Assembly: GCA_032718475.1 (NCBI GenBank)
Contig: JAUCBJ010006678.1
Coordinates: forward strand, 1 to 45,144
Reading direction: 5' to 3'
DNA from: Nemertoderma westbladi
Lineage: Eukaryota; Xenacoelomorpha; Nemertodermatida; Nemertodermatidae
DNA: 45,144 nucleotides
Both the position numbers and the translations under genes were made by a program. The first letter of the stretch is position 1. Every line of letters starts with the position of its first letter. Of the stretch, positions 31,615 to 41,546 are shown piece by piece. The notes beneath the pieces are model-generated. The model worked only from the letters and a program-made list of their open reading frames with translations. It had not been told where the DNA came from and did not search any database.

Positions 31615-34600
31615 TTAAAAAAAATACTTCGGCTGTCGGATTTCCCGCCCAATTCGAGTAGTTACGGGAAGTTCGGACGGAGTTTCCGCTAGGTGGGGTG
31701 AGGGAGTAGGAGGTTCAGCCGGGGTGGTACTGGCAGTGGGTGGTCGACCACGGTGTGGCGGGACGGCCACTGCAACGGGCTGGTCGATCGCGAGGTGGGC
31801 CGGTTTTAGTCTGTCGACGGATATAGTTTCGCGCCGACCACCCACCTCGACGATGAATGTTTTGGGCCCCCGTTCCGCTACTTTATACGGCCCTGTGTAG
31901 GGCCGCTGTAAGGGGCCGCGGTGTGCGTCAGTACGCACAAAGACGTACTCGCTTGTACTGAGCTGAGGAGGCACAGATGAGCCGGGTTTCCCGTGTCGCG
32001 AAGTTGGTGTTGGCACGAACTGCCTCGCGTGTTTGTGGAGGTCCTGAAGGAAGGCTGTGGATTCCGGTGGGTTGGTTGGCGAGGCGACGAAGTCACCGGG
32101 CACTGTTAGTGGTGAGCCATACACCAACTCAGCCGAGGAGCAGTTCAGGTCTTCCTTTGGGGCGGTCCGGTTGCCGAGAAGGGCCCAGGGCAGTTCATCC
32201 ACCCAGTTGGGGCCGGTTAGTCGGGCCCTCAGGGACGCCTTGAGGGAGCGGTGGAACCGTTCCACCAGACCGTTTGCCTGCGGGTGGTACGACGTGGTCC
32301 GGTGGAGTTTCGTCCCGAGGAGGCGGTTGACTTCGGACCACAACTCCGAGGTGAACTGGGCGCCACGGTCGGAGGAGAGTTCGGCCGGGATGCCGAACCG
32401 GGCGATCCAGTGGGCTACGAGAGCGCGGGCGCAGGTCTCGGTTGTTGAGTCGGCGAGCGGAATGGCCTCGGGCCAACGCGTCGTCCGGTCGACGATGGTG
32501 AAGAGGTAGGTGAACCCTTGGGATGGAGGGAGGGGACCTACCAGGTCGACGTTAACGTGATCGAAGCGACGACGTGGGACAGTGAAGGTCTCCAGTGGAG
32601 CCTTCGTATGGCGCTGAACCTTGGAGGTCTGGCAGGCGACGCAGGCCTTGGCCAAGGCATCTCGACCTGTTTGGCGAGGCCGTGCCAGACAAAGCGCTCC
32701 GAGATGAGCTTCCGAGTTGAGCGGATGGACGGATGGGACAGGGAGTGGACTACGTCGAACACGCGACGGCGCCACGAACTCGGGACGAGCGGCCGGGGTT
32801 GGCCAGTCGAGATGTCGCAGAGAAGCGTGACGTCCTTCTCCATGAACGTGACGTCACGCAGGTCAAGGCTACCTGGGTTCCTCCGGATGGTCTGGAGTTC
32901 GTTGTCCTCCCGCTGGGCGGCCGCCATGGCGGTGTAGTCAACCCCGAGTTGGGTCGACAGGTGGCCCACGAAGCTGCGGGAGAGGGCGTCCGCCACCTGG
33001 TTGTCCTTCCCGTCAACATGATGTACATTGGTGGTGAACTCAGATATGTATGCCAGGTGGCGCTGTTGACGGGGAGACCAGGGGTCAGTGACCTTGGCGA
33101 ACGCGTGGGTCAGCGGTTTGTGGTCCGTATAGGAAGTCCGGAAGTGGCGGACCGCAAGGTACAGGCCGAGGAGTTCGTGGTCGTAGGCGCTGTACTTCCG
33201 TTCCGGAGGGCGGAGTTGGCGGCTGAAGAAGGCGAGCGGCCGCACTTCCCATCGGACCACTGCTCGAGGGCCGCGCCGACTGCGGAGTCGGAGGCGTCGG
33301 TGGTGATGGAGGTTGGGGCGTCGTGGCGGGGGTGGACGAGCATGGTGGCGTCCGCGAGGGCCCACTTGGAGGACTCGAAAGCGGCGGTGAGTTCGGGAGT
33401 CCAGTCGACGTCCTTAACCTTGGTGGCGACGGCGGCATAAAGGGGCTGCATGGTGGCAGCAACTGCGGGAATAAATCGGTGGTAAAACGTTACCATACCG
33501 ATAAATTCCCGCAACCCTTTAGTGGTGGTTGGACAAGGGAAGGAGCGGACGGCTTCCACTTTGTCCGGGAGCGGATGGACTCCGGACTCGTTGACGATGT
33601 GTCCGAGGAACTGGATCTCCGCCACCCCGAACTCGCACTTCTCCAGGTTGACGACAAGGCCATTGTCCTGGAGTCGTTGGAAGAGTTGGTGGAGGTGGAC
33701 GAGGTGTTCCTCGGGGGTCGCGCTTGCGATGAGAATGTCGTCCAGGTACGCGAAGAGGAAGTCCAACCCAGCGCAGACGGAGTCCATCAGGCGTTGGAAG
33801 GCCTGGGCGGCATTCTTGAGGCCGAACGGCATCCGGACAAACTCGAAGAGTCCGAACGGAGTGATAACGGCGGTCTTGGGAACGTCGCCGGGGGCCACAG
33901 GGATCTGGTGGTAGCCCCGCACCAGGTCGACCTTAGAGAAGATCGTGGCTCAGGCGAGACGCGCCGAGAAGTCCTGGATGTGCGGGACTGGGTAGCGATC
34001 GGGGGTCGTGGCGTCGTTGAGGAGACGGTAGTCCCCGCAGGGGCACCAACCCCCGGCCGGCTTGGGCGTCATATGGAGGGGAGACGACCAGGGACTATTC
34101 GAACGGCGAATAATCCCCATCTCCTCCATCTTGCTGAACTCCGCCCGCGCGATCTCGAGTTTATCCGGCGGGAGTCGTCGAGCGCGGGCGTGGACGGGGC
34201 GACCGGCGGTCGGGATGTAATGCTCCACGCCGTGGCGAGTAGACGAGTCCGAGAAGGTCGGCGTCGTGATGGAGGAGAACTCCGCCAGGAGGTCGGCGTA
34301 GACTCGATCTACGGCCGTCAACGCGAGTTGAGGGTGGGTTCCTGGGATGGCGGAGGAGGAGCAACGGAGGGGGATCGGCTGGAAGGTTTCCATGTCGATG
34401 AGTTGCTGCCCCTTGACGTCCACCATCAGGGCGTGGTCGCAGAGGAAGTCCGCCCCTAGCAACGGCTGGGGGACGTCCGCGATCACGAAGTCCCAGTTGA
34501 ACTGGCGGCCGTTGAACCGCAGAGGAACTCCGCGGGTTCCGTAGGAACGGATCGGTGATCCGTTGATGGCGCAGAGCGGCGGTCTGGTACGACCGGAACG

Positions 34601-34783
34601 GGTGTCGAATCCGCTGGCGGGAAACACGCTCACCTGGGCGCCGGTGTCCACGAGGAAGTGGTGGCCGGAGTTTCGGTCCCAGAGGTAGAGGAGGTTGTCC
34701 CGCTGGTGGTAGCGACCAGTCGACGCAGCGGCTAGCGTCGGCTGGTCGGAGCGTTTCCCGGGAAGCTGCACGGCGACCGGCAC
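31615..34783 (-). pseudogene. pol: Gypsy-2 pol: protease, RT, RNase H, integrase (broken)
   Basis: The frame starts in the gag overlap (34783). The protease site is FLVDTGAQVSVFP. RT follows: WSSPLHM, CGDYRLLN, Asp in [15 protein letters not shown], and YLDD in [15 protein letters not shown] at 33952-33950 interrupts RT. A frameshift near 33245 moves RNase H ([25 protein letters not shown]) to another frame, and the segment before YTDHKPL looks shortened. A second shift near 32665 leads into integrase: HPSIRSTRKL, CVACQ, then DDE residues in VDLVGPLPP, SSDRGAQF and ANGLVERFHRSLK, and a C-terminal tail without chromodomain. Catalytic residues survive; the frame does not. The long plus-strand ORF at 33323-34459 is a shadow of this GC-rich gene. 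Confidence 0.92.
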
Positions 34784-35457
34784 TGCTTGGCGGCACTACC
34801 AAACCGGGCGTGGTAGTAGCACAACCCGTCGGTGTCGGGTCGAGCAGTACCGGATGAGTTCGTGGTCGCCTTCGTGGGTTGCAGCGCGGAGGAGTTCTTC
34901 GTCGGTAGTGAGTTCGTCACCCGGTTTAATCCGGCTGGTTGGGAGACTCCCTGCTGTTTGGCCAGCCACAGAACGTCGGCGGTGGCAGCCAGGGCGCGGG
35001 GATCCTCGAAAGAGTTGTTGGAGACCTGGAGCCGGATGTCCTCGGGGAGCTGCTCCAGAAAGAGCTGCTCGAACAGCAGACACGGAGTATGGCCGGCGAG
35101 GAGCCCCAACATCTCGTCCATCAACTGGGACGGCTTGCGGTCGCCCAGCCCGCGCATCCGCAGCAGCTTCGCGGCGCGCTCGCGTCGACTCAAGGCGAAA
35201 GTTCCGAGGAGTCGAGCCTTCAGAGCCTTGAGTGATTCGTATTTCCCTTCGGAAGGCGGGGCGGTGAGGATGTCCAGTAGACGGGCGGCGGTGGGTTGAT
35301 CCAGAGCGGCGACAACGTAGAAATATTTAGTCGTGTCGTCGACGATCCTCCGGATGCTAAACTGGGCCTCCACCTGGGCAAACCATACCGACGGGTTTTC
35401 GGCCCAGAAGTGTGGCAGTTTAACTCCAACCACGTTGACATTTGCCTCGTTAGCCAT
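34732..35457 (-). CDS. gag: Gypsy-2 gag with CHCC finger
   Basis: A 241-codon ORF from ATG 35457, 52 bp downstream of the primer site end. The capsid region LPHFWAENPSVWFAQVEAQF, YFYVVAALD and LLFEQLFLEQLPEDIR is the form found in CsRn1-like elements. Near the C-terminus CYYHARFGSAAKQCRSPC gives CX2HX9CX3C, the CHCC finger of the clade. The last 52 bases overlap pol in the -1 frame. The ORF appears intact. The product would package element RNA in cytoplasmic particles. Confidence 0.92.
   Translation of the reverse strand: MANEANVNVVGVKLPHFWAENPSVWFAQVEAQFSIRRIVDDTTKYFYVVAALDQPTAARLLDILTAPPSEGKYESLKALKARLLGTFALSRRERAAKLLRMRGLGDRKPSQLMDEMLGLLAGHTPCLLFEQLFLEQLPEDIRLQVSNNSFEDPRALAATADVLWLAKQQGVSQPAGLNRVTNSLPTKNSSALQPTKATTNSSGTARPDTDGLCYYHARFGSAAKQCRSPCSFPGNAPTSRR
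34753..34759 (-). promoter_or_regulatory. -1 ribosomal frameshift site GGGAAAC
   Basis: On the minus strand the gag codons read CCG GGA AAC, so G-GGA-AAC is a correctly phased X-XXY-YYZ heptamer inside the gag/pol overlap. Slipping by -1 enters the pol frame (GGG AAA CGC) ahead of the protease. The gag stop (TAG) follows 18 bases later. GGGAAAC is a known retroviral slippery site (for example visna virus). I did not fold a downstream pseudoknot. Confidence 0.75.
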
Positions 35458-35493
35458 TATGTATAAACAGATGTTATTGACGCAAACCCGTTT

Positions 35494-35512
35494 GCGTCAG
35501 TCTGGGTCACCA
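35494..35512 (-). other. Gypsy-2 primer binding site
   Basis: One base inside the 5' LTR the minus strand reads TGGTGACCCAGACTGACGC. TGGTGACCC matches the tRNA-Trp-type primer site reported for CsRn1 elements over the first nine bases; the rest differs from the consensus I recall. Confidence 0.7.
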
Positions 35513-35513
35513 A

Positions 35514-35721
35514 TGTAGTGAGCGCGATTCTCGCATTAGCGCGACTCACATCATTTCAACGTAATATATTCAGATATTACAGTCAGGAACATGTACTATG
35601 TTGACACCAGGACAGCTGGTGTGGCACCGGTAGGTACATATATAAAGGCAGTAAACGGTAGTATGAGTGTAATATGAAGACTGACACGGACAGCAGTATG
35701 TTGTCCGTCGAAAGTGAAAGA
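35514..35721 (-). repeat. Gypsy-2 5' LTR, outer 31 bp missing
   Basis: Identical by eye to 31355-31562 over 208 bp, then stops at AAAGTGAAAGA and gives way to CAGGGGGGAACATAGG. The missing part equals the TGTAGCGG... tip of the other LTR. Confidence 0.88.
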
Positions 35722-35775
35722 CAGGGGGGAACATAGGTAAAATGAAATAAAACTAAGAGAAATTGGCACTTTGGG

Positions 35776-37493
35776 ATGGTAGAGAACACAGGACATTGTG
35801 GAGCAGTGGCGATGGGCCAGCTCATGGGGCTTGTCTGCCACAAGCCGATGGACTGGGGTAAGTTCCGAGAGGAGTACGGAGCGGAACTGGCGAACTCGCT
35901 GAAATGGGGAGCGAGGCCAGGGAAACAGGAGGTATATCAGTTCCAAAGGGGAGCGATTTAGATATATCAGAAGAGATATATCTTACAGGAGGATTGGATA
36001 ATGATAGGTTTATTAAACCTATTCATGGCCGTGGTTATCGGAAGAGAGCCAATGGCGTTTCTGCTATCAGGAACACCTCTAAACTACAGGAGAGCCTTTA
36101 AGGTGGCCTTCGAAGGTCTGGCAGACCACCCGGGGCTGAAGGGCGAGTCGGTGTACTACGATAGCCGGCACCTAGTAGACAGAGAGGTGGACACACCATA
36201 CAAGAGGTGGGAGAAGCTGGAAGCAGATAGAGTCGAGTAGAAGAGACTGGAGGGGATCGCCAAGCGAGAAAGGAGGGAAGCATACGAGAGAGAGTCGGAT
36301 ATAAGGGGAGAGGAGTACGGGTTCGAAGCCCAGGACTTAGACGAGCTAAGGTGGGGATCAGGGAGCTCGGGTGAGTTTCTGGGGGAGGAACTGGGATGGA
36401 TGGAGGGATCACCGAAACAGTCGACATCGGGATTGCAAGTGATGCCCATACCAGGGGGCTTCGAGGGTGATTTTGCAAGGAAGAGACCGAGGGAGCAGGA
36501 AGGGTGGAAAGTCACGGGTGGAAACCGAGGCGGAAAGGGGCACATTGGAACTACCGGGCTACCGGGTCCGGATCCACTCCCAGCGAGGAAGGAAGATGAC
36601 GACGAGTCCGGGGAGATGCCGCCCATTGAGAGGATCGGCCACTCAGATACGGACTGGGTGGGTGGGAGAGTGGTGACGGCCAGCGGGGCGAGAGCCTTCT
36701 GGGATAAACCCGGCAAGCTGGCCTGGGTGCACGAGGAGCCGGTGATGGATTTCGCGGGAAGCATGATCAGGCTAGGCGAGCAACCGGGAACGGCACCACA
36801 GGTAGTGTTTGGGGAGATGATGCCGAGGGGGGAGGAGGACGTTGATATGGGTAGGGCCTACAATGTCCAGATGTTTGCCTATCAACGGCTCCACAGACCT
36901 AGGAGACTGTTCGGCGCAAAGGACGACTTGGGGTGGGACGCGTTGATACATGGCTGTGAATACTGCGGGAGGCTAACTCACCAGGAAAAGAGTTGTTTGT
37001 ATCGATTTCAGAAGGGGACGAGCTGCCTCTACTGCCGCGAGTCGACCCATAGGATGGGTGCATATCCGAGGCTGCACAACCGCTGCTCAAAGTGAAACTT
37101 TCGAGGGCACTATGGGCGCCAGTGCGACTGGATGGACGATGAAGAGAAGTTTAAGATCTTCGAGGAGTGGGCCGACGTCGGCGTCATGAAACGACAGAGG
37201 ATGAAGGCCCAGGAGTTCCAGTGGGGCTTCTTCAACATCAATCCGGGAGCCCACAAGGAGATTATCAAGAGCAGACTGCCATTCACATACCAGGAGGTAG
37301 TGACAGCGGCATCATATGGTCGAGTCATCAACATGCAGAGATACTTGGATAGGTGGATGCTAGAGAACAGTGGCGAGTTCAGGGACTTTCTGGCGGAACA
37401 CGTGCCGCAAGCGATGAAAATGATCCTGTGGGACGCTACCAGGGGGAAGCAGGAGAGGCACTCAGCTCAGAAGAGCCACCTGCAAAGCGTTAC
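35776..37493 (+). pseudogene. BEL-2 zinc-knuckle accessory ORF, three stops
   Basis: One frame from ATG 35776 runs to the LINE insertion, broken by TAG 35959, TAG 36238 and TGA 37093. Beyond the LINE it would finish four codons later at TGA 39190-39192. The middle is acidic, Gly/Glu-rich. The first knuckle is CEYCGRLTHQEKSC (CX2CX4HX4C). A second cluster starts CLYCREST. A third would be CX2CX4HX4C, but its second Cys position is the TGA at 37093 (Cys codons TGC/TGT are one base away). The following helical part (QEFQWGFFNINPGAHKEI, then VVTAASYGRVINMQRYLDRW) parallels QEMACGYFSFPERLH and LLSAGLFGPFEVLRRLY in BEL-1. No RNase D-like region is seen; it may be missing here. Confidence 0.65.
37480..37493. 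repeat. LINE target duplication (left), 14 bp
   Basis: CTGCAAAGCGTTAC here and at 39169-39182 flank the LINE. Confidence 0.9.
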
Positions 37494-37528
37494 TACTAGG
37501 ATCGGCATGCTGCATTGCAGCTGCATTT

Positions 37529-39168
37529 TTAAGAATGCTGTGCCGGCTTGTCAACAAAATTGCACCGCCACAACTCCCTATCACCCATGACATTTGCTAG
37601 ATCATCCGCATCTTTAAGGCCAGTGTCCTTTAAGATGCGTCTCAAGAAAGTCATGGGCTGTCCACCATGCTTATTCACTCCATGAGGCTGCCAAAGTACA
37701 AGATTATGCACTGGCTGGTCCTCACGGCGAAAGCAATGTCCTGCAAAGCGGAGGCGGTTTTGTTCTAGTGTCAAGCTTGGGGGAACCAATGAGACACCTC
37801 CAATGTTATATAGTGTCTGGTTGGAGATGTGTGCATTGTACTTGACACAATGAACCCGGCGTAGCATTCTTGTGAATGTGCCATCCAGAGATTTGGTGTC
37901 CTCAGCAGTTAGAGCCCAGCATGGACTCCCGTAGAGGAGTACTGGAACTACTGCTGCTCTAAATAATCGGACCTTAAGTTTCCGATTAATTCTCGGTGAC
38001 TTCCAAATCCTGGAAAGCCTATTCAAGGCTGCCCATGCCTTTCCCTTACGTATTCGAAGGTCCTCACCTGACTTCCGGATCCATGATCCCAGGTAACAGA
38101 AGTCGTCCACATGCTCAAGCATACCATCCTTTGAGCTTATGCTCATCCGATCAGAGGCTTGCTGAGGACTTTCAAAGTTAACTGTCAGAATTTTGGTCTT
38201 TCTGGAGTTAATAAAAAGACCAACACTAGAAGCAGCATGTTCTAATGAGCTGAGGAGCAGTTGGGCTCCCTCTAATGATTCTGAGAGTACTCCTAAGTCA
38301 TCAGCAAAGTCTAGATCAGTTAGGTACTTGGCAGGATTTCCTCGACTTCTGGAGCCAGTAGGTGGAGTTATCATCACCCCATCATCATTATAATGATGAT
38401 GGGGTGATGATAACTCCACCTACTGGCTCCAGAAGTCGAGGAAATCCTAAGGACATGCGTAGAACATAGTCAACCACAATAATGAGCAAGAATGGTGCAA
38501 GTGTGTCTCCTTGGAGGACGCCCCATAACACTTCAAATGGTTCTGTGTCACCGTCAACAGTGGACACAAATGTTGTCGAACCATCGTATACTGATCTGAT
38601 TGCTGCAATAATTTCATCAAGAATCCCATATAATGAAAGTATGCTGAACATACGTGAGCGAGAGACTGAATCAAAGTCCTTGAAGAAGTCAACAAAGAAA
38701 ACAGCCAGATGCCTGTCTTTCTTTTTTGATAACTCTTCAATTATCCTTCTAAGTGCCAAAATGGGCTCCATGGTCCCTCGACCTTTACGGAACCCATTCT
38801 GATTTCCACGGAGCAGTCTCTCAATGGGATCCCTGATGCGATTTAATAGAATCCTATTGTATAGCTTTGCAGCAATCGAGATCAATGAGATTCCCCGAAA
38901 AGAACCATAGAGTGTTAGGTTGCCCTTCTTGGGAACTGGCACCAACTTATTTGTTTTCATTTCTTGTGGGACTCTTGTTGTTCGGTACATGTCTACTATG
39001 ATGGGATAGATGAGCTTTAAACACTCAGGTATTTTAAAGACCTCAGGGGGAACACCATCTACTCCACTGGCACGATTGGTCTTAATGCTCTTTGCAGCAG
39101 CCTTCACTTCTGCAAAGGAGATATCGCCAATGGGAATATCTGGGAGTCTGCAATATAGTCTGGAATAT
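37529..39168 (-). pseudogene. LINE reverse transcriptase, broken by a palindrome
   Basis: The upstream frame (to 38388) has RASGVDGVPPEVFK, KLYNRILLNRI, NQNGFRKGRGT, catalytic Asp in VFFVDFFKDFDSVSR and GVLQGDTLAPF. The downstream frame (38419 to 37529) has the second catalytic pair in YLTDLDFADD, then the thumb region and a C-terminal stretch ending FVDKPAQHS. The two are out of frame across a perfect 116-bp palindrome. In an intact copy the enzyme would nick and copy LINE RNA at the target. Residues upstream of 39168 belong to BEL-2. Confidence 0.88.
38333..38448. repeat. perfect palindrome, 58-bp arms, no spacer
   Basis: 38333-38390 is the exact inverse of 38391-38448, centred on CATTA/TAATG. 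The right-hand native sequence (minus strand) continues into RT; the other arm replaces RT coding sequence. Confidence 0.92.
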
Positions 39169-39182
39169 CTGCAAAGCGTTAC
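39169..39182. repeat. LINE target duplication (right), 14 bp
   Basis: Exact copy of 37480-37493; the BEL-2 frame resumes here. Confidence 0.9.
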
Positions 39183-39192
39183 CGGGAGTTGA

Positions 39193-40098
39193 TAACACCA
39201 GCACTCAAAGAACCGACGACGGGGATTAGCAAGACAGTAACGACAAGAATGAGAAGTCTCAGGGAGGAGAAGCTGGAGGGAAGGAAGATGTCCAGACAAG
39301 ACGATGACAGGGGGAAAGAACTAAGATGGTTCCCGAAGATGGGAGGAGCGAACTATAACTCAGAGAAGGAGATGTGGGCGTGCCTGGAAGGCACCACATG
39401 TGGGACTAAAATACGAACTCCTAAGTGCAAATAATTAAATGCAATTAGTATGTATGTATGTAGATAATCAATACAATCAATATGAATATATAATCAAAGT
39501 AAGTACTATAGTCATATATAACCTTTTTCCAATTAGCTACTGGGATTGGGGACCACTTGACTACGATAATTGGACGAGACTTTAGACGGATCTCACTGAC
39601 ATGGTGCACACATGCATGAGACCCGATGAGAGAAAGGAGAGTGGGAACAAAAGTGGGTTGAGTACGAGGGAATTATGGAGAGGAGGTGTTGGCGTGTGAG
39701 GAAGTAAAATAAGTTAAATTCAAGCGTGGGGAGCGAGCAGTGAGAGAAGAAGGGTCCCAAGGGACCGGAGACAGAATAAGGGACAACGAGGTCCATGAGA
39801 GAGAGAGTAAGGGACAGAGAGGTCCGTGAGGAAGATTAGAGTAACGTTGTGAAAATTGTGTGAAGAGAGAGCACAATTGTTTCAAACAGAGACACCAGAT
39901 ACCTTGGTGCAACATAGCTCGTGATTGCACCAAGGAAGGGCAGTAATAACACACCCAGGGGGGGGCGGTCTGGAAAGCCGACCCCGAGAAAAGAACTCCA
40001 CCCCACACCCGATATTAGATTGGGTTCCAACGGAATTGAAGCGCACTTAAGGTTGATACTATCTTCTTACCGGGAAGATAGCATGGGGGGGGGGGGAG
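39193..40098 (+). other. BEL-2 3' non-coding region and polypurine tract
   Basis: An ATG-less open frame to 39434 is rich in Lys/Arg and unsupported. 39590-39850 is purine-rich with GAGAGA words. It ends in twelve Gs plus AG (40085-40098), the polypurine tract before the LTR. Confidence 0.6.
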
Positions 40099-40707
40099 TG
40101 TAAGCAGTTTCAATTCCACTACATTATCCACCCGAAAATGGGACCAGTGGCATTTTACCAATATAGTTGGGAATACGAGATTACCAATAATAATCTCGCC
40201 TCATAACCAACTTTGGGGGGGGGGGGGGGCGACACAAGCCCTAAAGCCACAGAGAGTGAACAAAGTGACAATTAGTATATTAGCCAATAGCAGAGAGGGA
40301 AGCACGTGATCAGAGATAGGAAAGCATCCACTGGGTACAGAAGGCCAAGTAGAGTAAGAGGTGAAACCAATATCTGTGTGTATCAATCATATAACTACTC
40401 TGTATTACTGATTTACCGGTCAGTTCATTAATCACAGAGTTGCAGACCGGTCATAGTTTACGAGCGTCACCTTCACCAACATCACCAATCAATATCTATT
40501 ACTGATTTACTGCTGTCATTCTGTATTGTGATATCAATTACGTACTGATTCTGTGCTATTATCATTCGGAACATTAACATTGAGATAAACACAAACTCTG
40601 TTATTTTCCCTGACGGCCTTAGGCCAAAACGACTATAGTTCAACGGCCCCAGCAGAACGGTGACGCATACGAAATCTAACCCGGTCGGGATCTACGATCC
40701 CGTCACA
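40099..40707 (+). repeat. BEL-2 3' LTR, 609 bp
   Basis: It starts TGTAAGCAGTTTC right after the polypurine tract and ends GATCCCGTCACA, giving TG...CA. A run of Gs lies near 40215. No partner LTR is in the window, so its end is inferred from the TG...CA rule only. Confidence 0.6.
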
Positions 40708-41546
40708 GCCAATTTTTCCTAGGATTTGATTTTATAACTGCTAATAATAGTAATAATTTTTGTTAACGGTACATTTAAAATTATTAAAGTTATTTAGTAA
40801 GTAGTAATAAATTAAACATAGGAAAAACTGGTCCAAAGTTGCCTTGTTAAGTTTCGGCCCACAGTTGTCATATTCAAAGCCTGTCAAAATTTGATTGCAA
40901 GTTTAATGCTTTTAATCTGTGATCTAAGTTCGCTTTACTTTTAACGTGGGTTCTAAGTTCACTTCGCGACTATTATGATTACCCAGGGCTTATTTTAATA
41001 TAATAAAGTCTGAAAGTGGGATCTAAGTTCACCTTGTTATGATCTAAGTTCACCTAGTTAGGATCTAAGTTCACCTAGTTAGGATCTAAGTTCACCTAGT
41101 TAGGTTCTAAAAGTTCACCTAGTTGGGATCTAATTTCACCCAGATAGGATCTATGTTCACAAAGATCTAAGTTCATCAAAGTCCTGAAGTCAGGCCTTGC
41201 AGGATCTAAGTTCGTTTTCCCGTAGGCTAGTACTGTACCGGTAGTACTGCAGTACTGTAGAGGGCCTATCTGCCTATGCTCATGTAAAGATTATCGCACA
41301 TTTATCATTGACTGACTCACAGATCTCATGTTATGGCATCCTGGTACTGTAGAAGAAGTAATAGTCTTCATAATGTTGGAATTTATTGGAATGGTACCGG
41401 CATTATTTTGATTGGCCTAGGCTTAGGCCTATTATTTTCAGGTAAGCAATAGCCTGATATCTGAATAGGCAGATAGGCTGATAGGGCCTACCGGCAGACC
41501 GGTCCGGTAGCGATACTGCAATGTACTGCAATAACCCAGTACATAC
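40708..41546. other. spacer with minisatellite, no gene
   Basis: AT-rich to 40900, then the inverted GAACTTAGATCC-type array, then TAGGCCTA- and GTACTGCAGTAC-rich sequence up to the MITE. Confidence 0.6.
40919..41215. repeat. GGATCTAAGTTCACCTAGTTA minisatellite
   Basis: At least nine cores of GATCTAAGTTC, several spaced by CACCTAGTTAG. The core is the reverse complement of that at 29840-30502. Confidence 0.85.

Larger units (their letters stand above)
31355..35721 (-). mobile_element. CsRn1-type Gypsy retrotransposon (Gypsy-2)
   Basis: On the minus strand: 5' LTR (35721-35514, outer end truncated), primer site, gag, then -1-shifted pol with protease, RT, RNase H and integrase, polypurine tract and 3' LTR (31593-31355). 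A gag CHCC finger in place of CCHC and a primer site starting TGGTGACCC are hallmarks of the CsRn1 clade. The element is GC-rich (pol especially), unlike the AT-rich surroundings. The 208 bp common to both LTRs appear identical, so insertion is recent, yet pol carries a stop and frameshifts. Confidence 0.92.
37494..39168 (-). mobile_element. 5'-truncated LINE (RTE-like) inserted in BEL-2
   Basis: A minus-strand non-LTR element of 1675 bp between 14-bp duplications. It lacks the endonuclease and starts within the RT fingers. The 3' end after the stop reads GATCCTAGTAG, matching the (TAG)n tail of the copy at 30503. RT motif style (GVLQGDTLAPF, DFADD) is that of RTE-like or related LINEs; I cannot place the clade firmly. 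Confidence 0.88.
35722..40707 (+). mobile_element. 5'-truncated LTR retroelement remnant (BEL-2) with LINE insertion
   Basis: Remains are a zinc-knuckle ORF (35776 on), a 3' non-coding part, a polypurine tract and one LTR (40099-40707). The ORF sits immediately upstream of the 3' end, as in BEL-1, and its C-terminal half resembles the BEL-1 accessory protein, so I call it BEL-type provisionally; no pol survives to prove it. Its left edge abuts the truncated Gypsy-2 LTR. A LINE splits it at 37494-39168. Confidence 0.6.

Noticed and set aside
33323-34459. 378-residue plus-strand ORF
   Set aside because: It is antisense to Gypsy-2 protease-RT in GC-rich sequence and has no domain; a shadow.
38388-39299. 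N-terminal residues of the LINE ORF upstream of 39168
   Set aside because: They lie beyond the 14-bp target duplication and are BEL-2 sequence read in antisense.
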